In this document: positions 22,386 through 31,397 of the stretch, one piece after another
Layout of the letters: each line of letters starts with the position of its first letter
Position numbering within the stretch: the first letter of the stretch is position 1
NCBI GenBank assembly: GCA_030537145.1
Contig: JAUNON010000027.1
Coordinates: forward strand, 1 to 34,733
Source of the DNA: Lachnospiraceae bacterium
Lineage (GTDB): Bacteria; Bacillota; Clostridia; Lachnospirales; Lachnospiraceae
Direction of reading: 5' to 3'
DNA length: 34,733 bases
Notes under the pieces: generated by a model
Seen by the model: the letters and a program-made list of their open reading frames with translations, nothing else
What the model was told of the DNA's origin: nothing
The model's database searches: none
Program-made: the position numbers and the translations under genes

Positions 22386-23710
22386 GGGATCAGCTCCGTC
22401 TCCGTCTCCACTTCCTGCTTTTCTGAATTTACTACAATCGTTACCTCTGATGCCAGCTCGTAACCGTCCGGAAGCTGCACATCCACCGGAAGCTCATGAT
22501 TTCCTTCCTCTGAGCACACCGACAGGTCAATACTCAGCCGGATATCCTCCGATGACAGCTTCTCCGTCTCCCCGTCCGCAGCATGAATGCTGACGGAAAT
22601 CTTATCTGCGGGAGTAAAGACCAAATTCATGCCCGCCGGCTTGTTTAACAGCTCTACCTCGCCCAGCGGAATACTCAGGGTCGTATCTCCGGTCTTTTCT
22701 ATCTTTACCTCCACCATAATATTGGGTTCCACATCGGTCATCAGCTTCAGGCCCTCCAGCTCCTCCAGCGTCTCCGTCAGATCAATTTCCTGTGAAATAT
22801 TTTCTGAAGCGCCGGCCACAGAAATCGGAGTCTTTACCACAAGCTTTCCGCCCAGGTTTTTCAAAGCCTCATCCGTACCTGCCAGGCTGATGGATACCGG
22901 AATCGTCTCAATTCCCGCTACCTGGTAGCCAAATGCCGGAGTTCCCGTGGTTTCCACATAAATAGGAATATCTGTCCTGATCTTCCACAGATTTATTTTC
23001 ACCTGAACCTTCCGGTCGGTCAGAAGCTTTCCATTGCTGTCCTTAAATTCCAGATTTGACAACTGGCTGGCATCCAGCTCGGAACCGTTTTTATCGATTA
23101 CCCGAAGCACGGCCGTCAGCGTTGTGTTTTCCCCGACTCCAGACACATCCACCGAGGCTACCACCTGATTGATGATCCGCATGACAGACCTGGGACCGGC
23201 AATGGAAATATTTTTCCCTTCTACTACTTCCGTGGTTCCTACCGCATAGCCGTTATCAGGACTGCCGCTGGTAGATACCGACACGATAAATGGCTGCTCG
23301 ATCTTATCCTCCAGCTTCACCTTCAGGGATGACGGCGATATCTCAATCTCATCCCAGGTAACAGAAGGACTGGAGCAGGTGACTGTCAAGGGAACCGTAT
23401 CCATCTCATTGATGTTCTCCAGATCCGCCTCCACATAAAAATCGGAACCGTTCTTTGCCAGCCGCTCCACCACGGACCGGCGCTCCGTCACCTTCACCGT
23501 CACCGTTCCGCTTCCCTGGGCCTCCACCACCTTTCCAATATCTGCAATACTGTCCTGGTTTACGATGGTAATGGGGACATTGGAAAAAAGCACCGGCCTC
23601 ACCGGATTATTCGTATTCGTTACCAGCATCCAGATCAGAAAAGCCACGGCCAGGGAAATGACCTTCAGCCAGACATTTTCCGTTACGGCCTTGATAATTT
23701 TATTTTTCAT
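22382..23710 (-). CDS. cdaR: YbbR-domain regulator of the diadenylate cyclase
   Basis: A 442-residue protein with one N-terminal membrane helix (about 12-32, LKVISLAVAFLIWMLV) followed by the motif TNTNNPVR and about four extracytoplasmic YbbR repeats of around 85 residues, seen as recurring GTV/TVKV and PSSLKVKLE-type strands. In Firmicutes CdaR binds CdaA and modulates c-di-AMP synthesis. The longer frame from 23752 has no ribosome site and overlaps cdaA more deeply; the ATG at 23710 follows AAGGACGGA and overlaps the cdaA end by 11 bases. The usual third gene of this operon, glmM, is absent and an HPr gene follows instead. Confidence 0.93.
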   Translation of the reverse strand: MKNKIIKAVTENVWLKVISLAVAFLIWMLVTNTNNPVRPVLFSNVPITIVNQDSIADIGKVVEAQGSGTVTVKVTERRSVVERLAKNGSDFYVEADLENINEMDTVPLTVTCSSPSVTWDEIEISPSSLKVKLEDKIEQPFIVSVSTSGSPDNGYAVGTTEVVEGKNISIAGPRSVMRIINQVVASVDVSGVGENTTLTAVLRVIDKNGSELDASQLSNLEFKDSNGKLLTDRKVQVKINLWKIRTDIPIYVETTGTPAFGYQVAGIETIPVSISLAGTDEALKNLGGKLVVKTPISVAGASENISQEIDLTETLEELEGLKLMTDVEPNIMVEVKIEKTGDTTLSIPLGEVELLNKPAGMNLVFTPADKISVSIHAADGETEKLSSEDIRLSIDLSVCSEEGNHELPVDVQLPDGYELASEVTIVVNSEKQEVETETELIP

Positions 23711-24575
23711 TCTTCGTCCGTCCTTTCCACAGCTTGAATTTCCTGGGAACAACCGACTTATTCTGAAAGACCGTCAGCCGCTCCTTCAGCGCATCCGCAG
23801 TAATATTCCGTTCCAGCTCCCCGTGATATGCCACGGAAATATATCCGGTCTCCTCCGACACGATAATCGTCAGCGAATCTGTTACCTCACTGATGCCTAC
23901 GCCTGCCCTGTGTCTGGTGCCCAGCTCCTTGCTCAGACTCATATTGTCCGAAAGCGGAAGATAGCAGGTGGCTGCCGTGATGCGGTCTCCCCGCACCACC
24001 ACCGCTCCGTCATGCAGCGGTGTATTATGTTCAAAAATATTAATCAAAAGCTGACTGGTCAGCAAAGCATCCACCCTGATGCCGGTCCGCTCATACTCCT
24101 CCAGTGTCACGTTCTGCTCGATCACGATCAGCGCTCCGGTCTTGACCCGCGCCATTTCGGATGTGGCCTTTACCAGCTCCGTAACCGTCTTGTCACTGAA
24201 AAGCTGTGTAACCGCCTGCACATTTTCCAGCGGAAGCAGACTGGAAATAAATTTCTTTTCCCCAAGCTGTTCCAAAACCCGGCGCAGCTCCGGTTGAAAT
24301 ACCACCACCACCGTAATAATCACCACCGTGATTCCCCGGTTGATGATATAGATTAGTGTGTCCATCTTCAAAAGATACACAATCGATGCACAAAAGACAA
24401 TCGTAAGAATCCCCTTCAGAAGCGTCCAGGCCCTTGTATTTTTGATCCAAAGCAAGATTTTATAAACCAGAAACGCCAGAATGATAATCTCCAGCACATC
24501 CGTCACAGTAATGGAAATAGAAGGGAGTTTAAACCACTTCAAATGATCGGAAACCCAGGGTAAAATTCTGCTCAT
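23700..24575 (-). CDS. cdaA: Membrane diadenylate cyclase CdaA
   Basis: A 291-residue enzyme that joins two ATP into c-di-AMP, the second messenger that controls potassium and osmolyte uptake and wall homeostasis. Three N-terminal helices (about 26-44, 50-68, 80-95) lead to a DAC domain. The catalytic DGA is at 189-191 and RHR at 221-223, followed by AGVGISE; both motifs are complete. The ATG at 24575 overlaps the upstream stop as ATGA and has AGGAGAGG before it, which excludes the longer frame from 24656. It is followed directly by cdaR. Its upstream neighbours are two uncharacterised membrane proteins, probably translated from the same mRNA. Confidence 0.96.
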   Translation of the reverse strand: MSRILPWVSDHLKWFKLPSISITVTDVLEIIILAFLVYKILLWIKNTRAWTLLKGILTIVFCASIVYLLKMDTLIYIINRGITVVIITVVVVFQPELRRVLEQLGEKKFISSLLPLENVQAVTQLFSDKTVTELVKATSEMARVKTGALIVIEQNVTLEEYERTGIRVDALLTSQLLINIFEHNTPLHDGAVVVRGDRITAATCYLPLSDNMSLSKELGTRHRAGVGISEVTDSLTIIVSEETGYISVAYHGELERNITADALKERLTVFQNKSVVPRKFKLWKGRTKNEK

Positions 24576-25636
24576 TCTCTTTCCTCTCCTTTTCTGCTCA
24601 TTCTGCCCTTCCCGAAAGCTCCTGCCTGACCCGGCAGCGCTTCTCCCGCCGGCCATTCCTCATCCGTCCACACTTCCATATCCGGCAGATTTTCTCCGTT
24701 CAGCCGCTCTTTTCGGTCCGGCGCTTCCTCTTCGTCCGGCCGTGGGGCGTCCTCCTCATACTTTAACTTGGGAACCGCCTTCACATAATAGTAATAATCG
24801 TCATCCTCAAACTGCAGCCGCTGCACCCTCCGATAATCCGGATAAAACCGGAAAAAACAGACGGCAAGGCTGGACAGGATTCCTAAAAACAAATCTGCAG
24901 CCGCATCAAACAGAGAAGCTTCTCCGCCTGTCAGCAGCCGGTTCATTCCCAGCAGCAGTCCGTATACTAATACACCGGACAGGATCCCGATCTGCCAGCT
25001 ATAGGAAACGGGAATCCTGCGTATCAGATATACCACAAAGAAAACCGCCAAAAGCACCACAATCATAACCAGCATTTCCTGATTTAGGAGCAGGGTGTGA
25101 AACCGCTCCAAAAGCCGCTCCAGCATTTCCGCCCCCCATTCCTGGGAAACCTGTCCCTTCTGCCCCAGATCTGATGCCAGATAATAGGCCGCAGTTCCCA
25201 TCAAAATCCCTGCGGCAGCTCCCGGCCCCATCAGAAGGCCGCACACCACCGGTACTGCAAAAGGAAGTTTGACCCCCAACATCACCGCCGCTGCGGCCAC
25301 CGCATATCCCTTGCCGGGCAGAAAACTAAAATACAGCAGCAGCCAGATCAAAATGACCACTGCCCCGGCCAGTGCGGCTTCCGGGGACACTCCCCAGAAC
25401 TGCCGCTCCAGAAAAACCGCTCCCAGCACGATCAGGACATTCGATGACAAAAAAGAACAAAACGCAGCCGCAATCAGTATCAGCAGCCCGCTCATCGGTA
25501 CTGCATATCCGAAAGCAGCATTGACCGCAGTAAACGTCAGAAACGCAGCGGCAAATTTTATGGCAGCTCTGCAGTATGCATCATACGATGAATAAAAACG
25601 AAGCGCAGCTTCTCTTCCCTTCCATAATGCTTTCAT
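24572..25636 (-). CDS. Uncharacterised polytopic membrane protein upstream of cdaA
   Basis: A 354-residue protein that I do not recognise as a named family. About nine or ten hydrophobic segments fill residues 20-270, many of them small-residue rich (for example AAAAVMLGVKLPFAVPVVCGLLMG), reminiscent of the membrane part of SpoIIE but without a phosphatase domain. The cytoplasmic C-terminus (about 275-354) is very acidic and begins with FEDDDYYYYVKAVPKLK, then a Glu/Asp/Pro-rich tail. The ATG has AGAGGAAG five bases upstream. Its stop overlaps the cdaA start, so both are made together. A role in membrane signalling with CdaA is suggested only by this coupling. Confidence 0.8.
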   Translation of the reverse strand: MKALWKGREAALRFYSSYDAYCRAAIKFAAAFLTFTAVNAAFGYAVPMSGLLILIAAAFCSFLSSNVLIVLGAVFLERQFWGVSPEAALAGAVVILIWLLLYFSFLPGKGYAVAAAAVMLGVKLPFAVPVVCGLLMGPGAAAGILMGTAAYYLASDLGQKGQVSQEWGAEMLERLLERFHTLLLNQEMLVMIVVLLAVFFVVYLIRRIPVSYSWQIGILSGVLVYGLLLGMNRLLTGGEASLFDAAADLFLGILSSLAVCFFRFYPDYRRVQRLQFEDDDYYYYVKAVPKLKYEEDAPRPDEEEAPDRKERLNGENLPDMEVWTDEEWPAGEALPGQAGAFGKGRMSRKGEERE

Positions 25637-25663
25637 GCCAACTTCCTCTTTCCGGTTTCAAAT

Positions 25664-26071
25664 CTATCTCAATGAAGCTTCGCCCTTCTCCTGTCCCTCT
25701 TCCTCCAGCAGGCGAAGAAGCGTCTGATATTCCTCCTCCAGCCGCAGCTCCCTGTAATATGCGGCAGATACGCATAAAAACGTAAAGATCAGCGTTACCA
25801 GAAGCACGGTCCCATAAGCGGCCAGCGCTCCCGTCATCAACAGCCGAAGCTGCCCTTCCGCCGCCACATTCAGCACAAAGCCCGCATGACAGGTTATCCA
25901 GATCCCCAAAACCGCAAGAAAAACAGCCGTGATTCGAAGGCCGTTCTTCAGCATCGGGATACCGATGTAATCGCTCCGGTAGCTTTCCTCTATCCGGCGC
26001 AGTTCCCTTCCGTTTTCTTTCTCTAATATTGCCAGCCTCGTCATCAGCCGGATTCTTTCCTGGTCTGGCAT
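25664..26071 (-). CDS. Small two-helix membrane protein, unknown function
   Basis: A protein of about 135 residues. The N-terminal part (MPDQERIRLMTRLAILEKENG, then RRIEESYRSDYIGI) is charged and probably helical. Two membrane segments follow (ITAVFLAVLGIWITCHAGFVL and LMTGALAAYGTVLLVTLIFTF), and the C-terminus is a Glu/Leu-rich helix that may form a coiled coil. An in-frame ATG at 26164 would give 166 residues but has no ribosome site and coincides with a possible extended -10 (TGATATAAT); the ATG at 26071 has GGAGAGGG before it and is preferred. It lies between comF and the polytopic protein gene. I cannot assign a function. Confidence 0.7.
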   Translation of the reverse strand: MPDQERIRLMTRLAILEKENGRELRRIEESYRSDYIGIPMLKNGLRITAVFLAVLGIWITCHAGFVLNVAAEGQLRLLMTGALAAYGTVLLVTLIFTFLCVSAAYYRELRLEEEYQTLLRLLEEEGQEKGEASLR

Positions 26072-26195
26072 CCCTCTCCGTCCTTCCCTCAGCATTGCCT
26101 CTGCCTTGCCTGCAGGCAATTTGCCTCTGCCAAAGTCTGCATGGCTCATTTCCTTTGCGTACATTATATCATATTCAGGTTCTGATTCATACCGT

Positions 26196-26969
26196 TTATT
26201 TTCCTTTTCCGGTGCAGAGCGTAAGAAAATATATTTGGCGGATTCCGTTTTTATGAAGGATTTTACAGATCTCGTCTATGGTTGCTCCGGTGGTGTAGAT
26301 ATCGTCTAACAGAAGCACCGGCTCCGAAAGACAGGCAGCTTCCCGCAATGCGAACGCATTTTTCAGGTTTTCCTTCCGCTGCCTCATATCCAGGTCCTTC
26401 TGCGGCAGGGTATAGCGGATTCGCATAAGGCTTTTGGTATCCGCCGGTATGCCGGTAAGATGCGCCAGCTTTAATGCAAGCAGCCTGCTCTGATCGAAGC
26501 CCCGCTCTCTGCGCTTTCTGGCATTCATAGGCACAGGCAGGATGACTGCCGGTCTCCAGCGCTCCAGATATTTTTCCCCTGCTTTTGCCATCTCCTCCGC
26601 ATAAAAATCCAGATACTCTCTGTGGTTTTGAAATTTCATCCGGCTTACCGATCTGCGAAAGGACTTCTCATAGAGAAATATGCTGCGGCCGCACACAAAA
26701 CCATGCCCTGTCTTTCCGCAGTCCCGGCATAACTCCTGCTCCTGGCGCTCCAAAGGCTTTCCGCATTTTTTGCAGAGCGGCTCCCTGATATAGGGAAGCT
26801 TCCTTCGGCAGTCCGGGCAGACCCGCTCTTGCTTCCCTGTCAATATCTGCTCACAAATGGGACACCGCCTGGGATACAGCAGATCCAGCAGCGCATTCCC
26901 GCAGCGAGCCGCACCCTTTAACAGCCGTTTTCTTCCTTCTGATAGAAATTGTTTTCTGATTTCCTTCAA
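26196..26969 (-). CDS. comF: ComF-family phosphoribosyltransferase-like protein
   Basis: A 257-residue ComF/GntX-type protein. Four Cys pairs (CPIC at 36, CPDC at 51, CKKC at 66, CRDC at 81) form a zinc-ribbon region. The phosphoribosyltransferase-like end contains VLLLDDIYTTGATIDE, the PRPP-binding loop, near residue 225. ComF is a cytoplasmic factor needed for DNA uptake in transformation, though many Clostridia keep it without known competence. No ATG is available: the frame begins with TTG at 26969 and a stop codon lies two codons upstream, so a rare start is required. It follows recD2 by 44 bases, a common pairing in Firmicutes. Confidence 0.92.
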   Translation of the reverse strand: MKEIRKQFLSEGRKRLLKGAARCGNALLDLLYPRRCPICEQILTGKQERVCPDCRRKLPYIREPLCKKCGKPLERQEQELCRDCGKTGHGFVCGRSIFLYEKSFRRSVSRMKFQNHREYLDFYAEEMAKAGEKYLERWRPAVILPVPMNARKRRERGFDQSRLLALKLAHLTGIPADTKSLMRIRYTLPQKDLDMRQRKENLKNAFALREAACLSEPVLLLDDIYTTGATIDEICKILHKNGIRQIYFLTLCTGKGK

Positions 26970-27013
26970 TTTTCATGCCCTGCGCCCTCGTCCGCTGAGC
27001 GTTGAGCGTTGAG

Positions 27014-29251
27014 TCATTCAAATACAAAATTACCCGCAAGCCTTCCCATCTCCTGCAGCCGCAGCGCCAGACTGCTGTAACGCTTCTGCTCCGTCGTATT
27101 ATCGATCATCTGATAGAATACCTCCGGATCTCCCACCAGCGTCACACAGCTTTTGGCTCTTGTCACTGCCGTATACAGCAGATTCCGGTTCATCAGCATT
27201 TTGGGGCCGCCAAGCAGCGGGATCACCACTGCCGGATACTCGCTTCCCTGGGATTTGTGTATGGTAACCGCGTATGCCAGCTCCAGTTCCTCCAGATTTG
27301 CAAAGGGATATTCCACGAAACGGTGCTCATCGAACTCCACCGTCAGTCTCTCCGTATACGGGTTGATTTCCCGAATCAGGCCCATATCACCGTTGTATAC
27401 GCCGGTTCCCCGCTCCACCGGCATCCCGTAGCGGCCTCTTATCTCCCACTCGATCTGATAATTATTCTTGATCTGCATCACCTTGTCTCCCTCCCGGAAC
27501 AAGGTTTCCCCGCGGGTATGCTCCTTCTTCTTTTCCGAAGGCGGGTTCAGATACTGCTGCAGGATCTTATTCAGCCGCTCCACGCCCAGCAATCCCTTCC
27601 TCATAGGCGTCAAAACCTGTATTTCACTTTGGTCTGCATGAACGTATTTCGGCATCTTCTGCGCCACCAGTTGAATCGCAATGCTGATAATCACATTGGC
27701 ATCCCAGCGCTTCAGAAAAAAGAAATCCCGGCTCTTATTGTCCAGCTCCATATGCTCGCCCCGATTGATCCTATGGGCATTTACCACAATATCGCTTTCT
27801 GTGGCCTGCCGGAAAATCCGGGTCAGCCGCACCACCCGGCACTGACCGGAATCAATAATATCCTTCAGCACGCATCCCGGCCCTACGGAGGGAAGCTGGT
27901 TCACATCCCCCACCATCACCAGACGGGTGCCCACCGTTACCGCCGAAAGCAGGGCGTGCAGCAAATGAATATCCACCATGGACATCTCATCCACAATAAT
28001 TACATCCGCCTCCAGCGGATTTTCCTCATTCCGTCCAAAAGCGCTTTTGCTGTCCGGGCCTCCGGCCACCTCCAGCAGCCGGTGAATCGTCCGGGCCTCC
28101 CAGCCAGTAGCCTCTGTCATCCGCTTTGCCGCCCGTCCCGTGGGCGCAGCCAGAGCAATCTCAAGCCCTTCCTCCTCAAAATAAGAGATCATGATATTGA
28201 TCGTGGTGGTTTTTCCGGTACCGGGACCGCCCGTAATTACCATCAGCCCGCAGCGCACCGCTTCCAGTACCGCTTCTCTCTGCTTCTCATCCAGCACGGT
28301 TTCCTGCCTTTGCTCGATCCGGCGGATTTTTTCCAGGACCCGGGCCTCATCCACTTCTCCGGTAATATTCAGATCATGGAGCATTTTAGCCGCATTTAAT
28401 TCCAGATAATAATAGGAAGCGGCGTATACCCGTACCTCATTTTCCTCTTCCTTTATCACAATTTTCCGGTCAATCGCCAGATCGGACAGCCTGTCCTCCA
28501 GGCCCTCCGGCGCAATTCCCAGAAGCTCCATGGTCCTCTGAGCCAGCTCCTCCCTGGGCAGATAAATATGTCCCTCCTGGGCGGACTGCTGCAATACATA
28601 AAAAATCCCGCTCTTGATCCGGAAATCCGAATCGGTATGGATGCCTGCCCGGCGGGCGATCTCATCGGCAATCCGAAAGCCTACGCCGCTGATATCATCC
28701 GCCATCTGATACGGATTTTCCCGGATGACCCGATAAATTTCCGTACCGTATTTCTGATAAATCTTCACCGACAGCGCCGTAGAAATGCCATATTGCTGCA
28801 GAAAAATCATGGCCTCCCGCATATCCTTTTTTTCTTCCACCTGCGCTGCGATCTCCCGGGCCTTCCGCTCACTGATCCCCTTGATTTCTGCCAGCCGTTC
28901 CGGCTCCTGTTCGATCACCCGGAAGGTATCCTCCTTAAACCGGCGCACGATACGGGCGGCCAGCGCACTTCCCACGCCCTTAATCGCTCCGGAGCCAAGA
29001 TAACGCTCCATGGCCATCACATCCTCGGGCGCCTTCACCTGGCAGTCCTCAATCTGAAACTGCTCCCCATAGGTTGCATGTTCTGTATAATGCCCTCTTA
29101 GCTCCAGCAATTCCCCCTCGCTGACAAAGGGCAGCATCCCTACACAGGTAATCTCCTCTTCCCCTGCGTACAGCATCATTACCGTATAACCATTGTCACT
29201 GTTTCTGTATACGATATGCTCCACATAACCTTCCAGTATTTCTGTTTCCAT
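27014..29251 (-). CDS. recD2: RecD-like DNA helicase
   Basis: A 745-residue SF1B helicase of the RecD2 type, which unwinds DNA 5' to 3' in repair and fork processing independently of RecBC. An N-terminal OB-like region (1-75) and helix-hairpin-helix modules (about 85-200, with IKGVGSALAARIV and ISGVGFRIADEIA) precede the motor. Walker A GGPGTGKTTT is at 341-350, Walker B DEMSM at 421-425, and the late motif VTIHKSQGSEYPAVV near 660. VYNGDMGLI marks the SH3-like insert. Length matches the family. The ATG at 29251 lies 24 bases after the mreB-like stop, so the two are likely co-transcribed. Confidence 0.96.
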   Translation of the reverse strand: METEILEGYVEHIVYRNSDNGYTVMMLYAGEEEITCVGMLPFVSEGELLELRGHYTEHATYGEQFQIEDCQVKAPEDVMAMERYLGSGAIKGVGSALAARIVRRFKEDTFRVIEQEPERLAEIKGISERKAREIAAQVEEKKDMREAMIFLQQYGISTALSVKIYQKYGTEIYRVIRENPYQMADDISGVGFRIADEIARRAGIHTDSDFRIKSGIFYVLQQSAQEGHIYLPREELAQRTMELLGIAPEGLEDRLSDLAIDRKIVIKEEENEVRVYAASYYYLELNAAKMLHDLNITGEVDEARVLEKIRRIEQRQETVLDEKQREAVLEAVRCGLMVITGGPGTGKTTTINIMISYFEEEGLEIALAAPTGRAAKRMTEATGWEARTIHRLLEVAGGPDSKSAFGRNEENPLEADVIIVDEMSMVDIHLLHALLSAVTVGTRLVMVGDVNQLPSVGPGCVLKDIIDSGQCRVVRLTRIFRQATESDIVVNAHRINRGEHMELDNKSRDFFFLKRWDANVIISIAIQLVAQKMPKYVHADQSEIQVLTPMRKGLLGVERLNKILQQYLNPPSEKKKEHTRGETLFREGDKVMQIKNNYQIEWEIRGRYGMPVERGTGVYNGDMGLIREINPYTERLTVEFDEHRFVEYPFANLEELELAYAVTIHKSQGSEYPAVVIPLLGGPKMLMNRNLLYTAVTRAKSCVTLVGDPEVFYQMIDNTTEQKRYSSLALRLQEMGRLAGNFVFE

Positions 29252-29275
29252 TCCGAAGCAGCTCCGTTCCTTTTG

Positions 29276-30274
<999 letters not shown>

Positions 30275-30361
30275 TTTATCCCCCTTTTCTTTCCGGAATG
30301 CCATGGGCATCCCTTTTCATTCCTATGTAAACTCCCTCTCAAAATCAAAACGAATAAAATA

Positions 30362-30390
30362 ATTATACGCAAAATGAAAGAGACTGTAAA
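30362..30390 (-). promoter_or_regulatory. Strong promoter of the mreB-recD2-comF-cdaA unit
   Basis: TTTACA, a 17-base spacer and TATAAT on the minus strand match the sigma-A consensus at eleven of twelve positions. Transcription would start near 30355 with a leader of about 80 bases. Within the leader GGAATG and CATTCC (30295-30300, 30318-30323) can pair. The -35 box lies ten bases past the terminator-like element behind lgt. Confidence 0.8.
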
Positions 30391-30399
30391 GCAAAAGCT

Positions 30400-30465
30400 G
30401 AGGCTGCCGCAAAATACAATCCGTGAAGTTCGAAAACCTCCGCCGTTTGATTTTGCAACAGCCTC
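30400..30465 (-). terminator. Terminator-like inverted repeat behind lgt (element B)
   Basis: The arms 30400-30415 and 30450-30465 pair over 16 bases. In the minus-strand transcript the two unlike positions form U-G pairs, whereas on the plus strand they are mismatches, which points to an RNA role for the lgt mRNA. A short T-rich stretch (AGCTTTTGCTTT) follows. The arm core GGCTGYYGCAAAAT is close to that of the inverted repeat at 21996-22107. Confidence 0.65.
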
Positions 30466-30485
30466 TTATAGGTGAAACCATACTG

Positions 30486-31352
30486 CTATTTCTTCTTTTC
30501 CGGTTTGCGCCGCAGCGCCAGAATCAAAATCAGGGATACAGCCACCAGCACCACGGATAAAAGCTGGGATACCGGCAGCTTCACCACCGGAAGAAGGAGC
30601 TGGTCTGTCCGCAGGCCCTCAATCCAGCTTCGTCCCAGGCCATAAAACAGCAGATACAGAAGAAAAATCTCCCCGTGGAATTTTTTTATTCCCTTGCAGG
30701 TAACAGTCAGCAGCAGAGCCAGCACCCCCAGATTCCATAGGGACTCATACAGGAATGTGGGATGAACCTGAATGTAGGAAATACCGTCCAGGACCGTGAC
30801 ATGCGCCTGCATCTGTGCCGTCACCTCCGAACTGCGCACCGCATCCAGCGGCAGCCGCATGGCCAGCAGTCCGTCCGTATACTCGCCGAAGGCCTCCCGG
30901 TTAAAGAAATTGCCCCAGCGGCCGATCGCCTGCCCCAGCACCAGTCCGATGCAGGCCGTATCCATCAGCAGCGCATAATTCAGCTTCTTTGCTTTCCCGT
31001 ATAGGATGCAGGTAAGAACCCCGCCGATCACTCCGCCGTAAATAGCCAGCCCGCCTCCCCTGAAATTCAGGATCTCCAATGGATGCCGGCTGTAATAATC
31101 CCAGGAAAAAATCACATAGTAAAGCCTTGCACAAAGCAAAGACACCACAATGGCAATCATAGCCAGATCAAAATACTGATCCGGATTCTGCCCTGTCCTT
31201 TTCGCCGCCCACATGGCAATGTAAATGCCCGCCACCATGGCGGCCGCAATCACGATCCCATAGTAAGCAATTTCAAAACCGAAAACGGAAATCGTCTTTC
31301 CCACATGAGAAAATGTAATTCCCAGATTCGGAAACGCAATGGAATAAGTCAT
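30486..31352 (-). CDS. lgt: Prolipoprotein diacylglyceryl transferase
   Basis: A 288-residue integral membrane enzyme that transfers diacylglycerol from phosphatidylglycerol to the lipobox cysteine of prelipoproteins. Seven or so helices are predicted. RGGGLAIYGGVIGG (98-111) and the signature GRWGNFFNREAFGEYT (144-159) are complete, and HPTFLYESLWN is the conserved later motif. The ATG has AAGGAA five bases upstream. It lies 45 bases behind ychF and probably shares its transcript, which appears to end at the inverted repeat just downstream. The C-terminus is a short basic tail. Confidence 0.96.
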   Translation of the reverse strand: MTYSIAFPNLGITFSHVGKTISVFGFEIAYYGIVIAAAMVAGIYIAMWAAKRTGQNPDQYFDLAMIAIVVSLLCARLYYVIFSWDYYSRHPLEILNFRGGGLAIYGGVIGGVLTCILYGKAKKLNYALLMDTACIGLVLGQAIGRWGNFFNREAFGEYTDGLLAMRLPLDAVRSSEVTAQMQAHVTVLDGISYIQVHPTFLYESLWNLGVLALLLTVTCKGIKKFHGEIFLLYLLFYGLGRSWIEGLRTDQLLLPVVKLPVSQLLSVVLVAVSLILILALRRKPEKKK

Positions 31353-31397
31353 GGTCGTTCCTTCTTCAAATACTATAAATTGTACCGCTCCATGGGG

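Noticed and set aside
26153..26170. TATAAT near the start of the small membrane protein gene
   Set aside because: It has an extended TG but no acceptable -35 box at the proper distance, so it is not listed as a promoter; it is mentioned only as a possible second start.
26995..27011. Short direct repeat (GAGCGTTG twice) between recD2 and comF
   Set aside because: Two copies of eight bases are too short to distinguish from chance and have no clear role.
27002..28399. Long plus-strand open frame (465 codons) opposite recD2
   Set aside because: It is antisense to a complete RecD2 with all helicase motifs. Its translation is rich in His, Arg, Gln and Pro with no recognisable domain, as expected of a shadow frame in GC-rich coding DNA.
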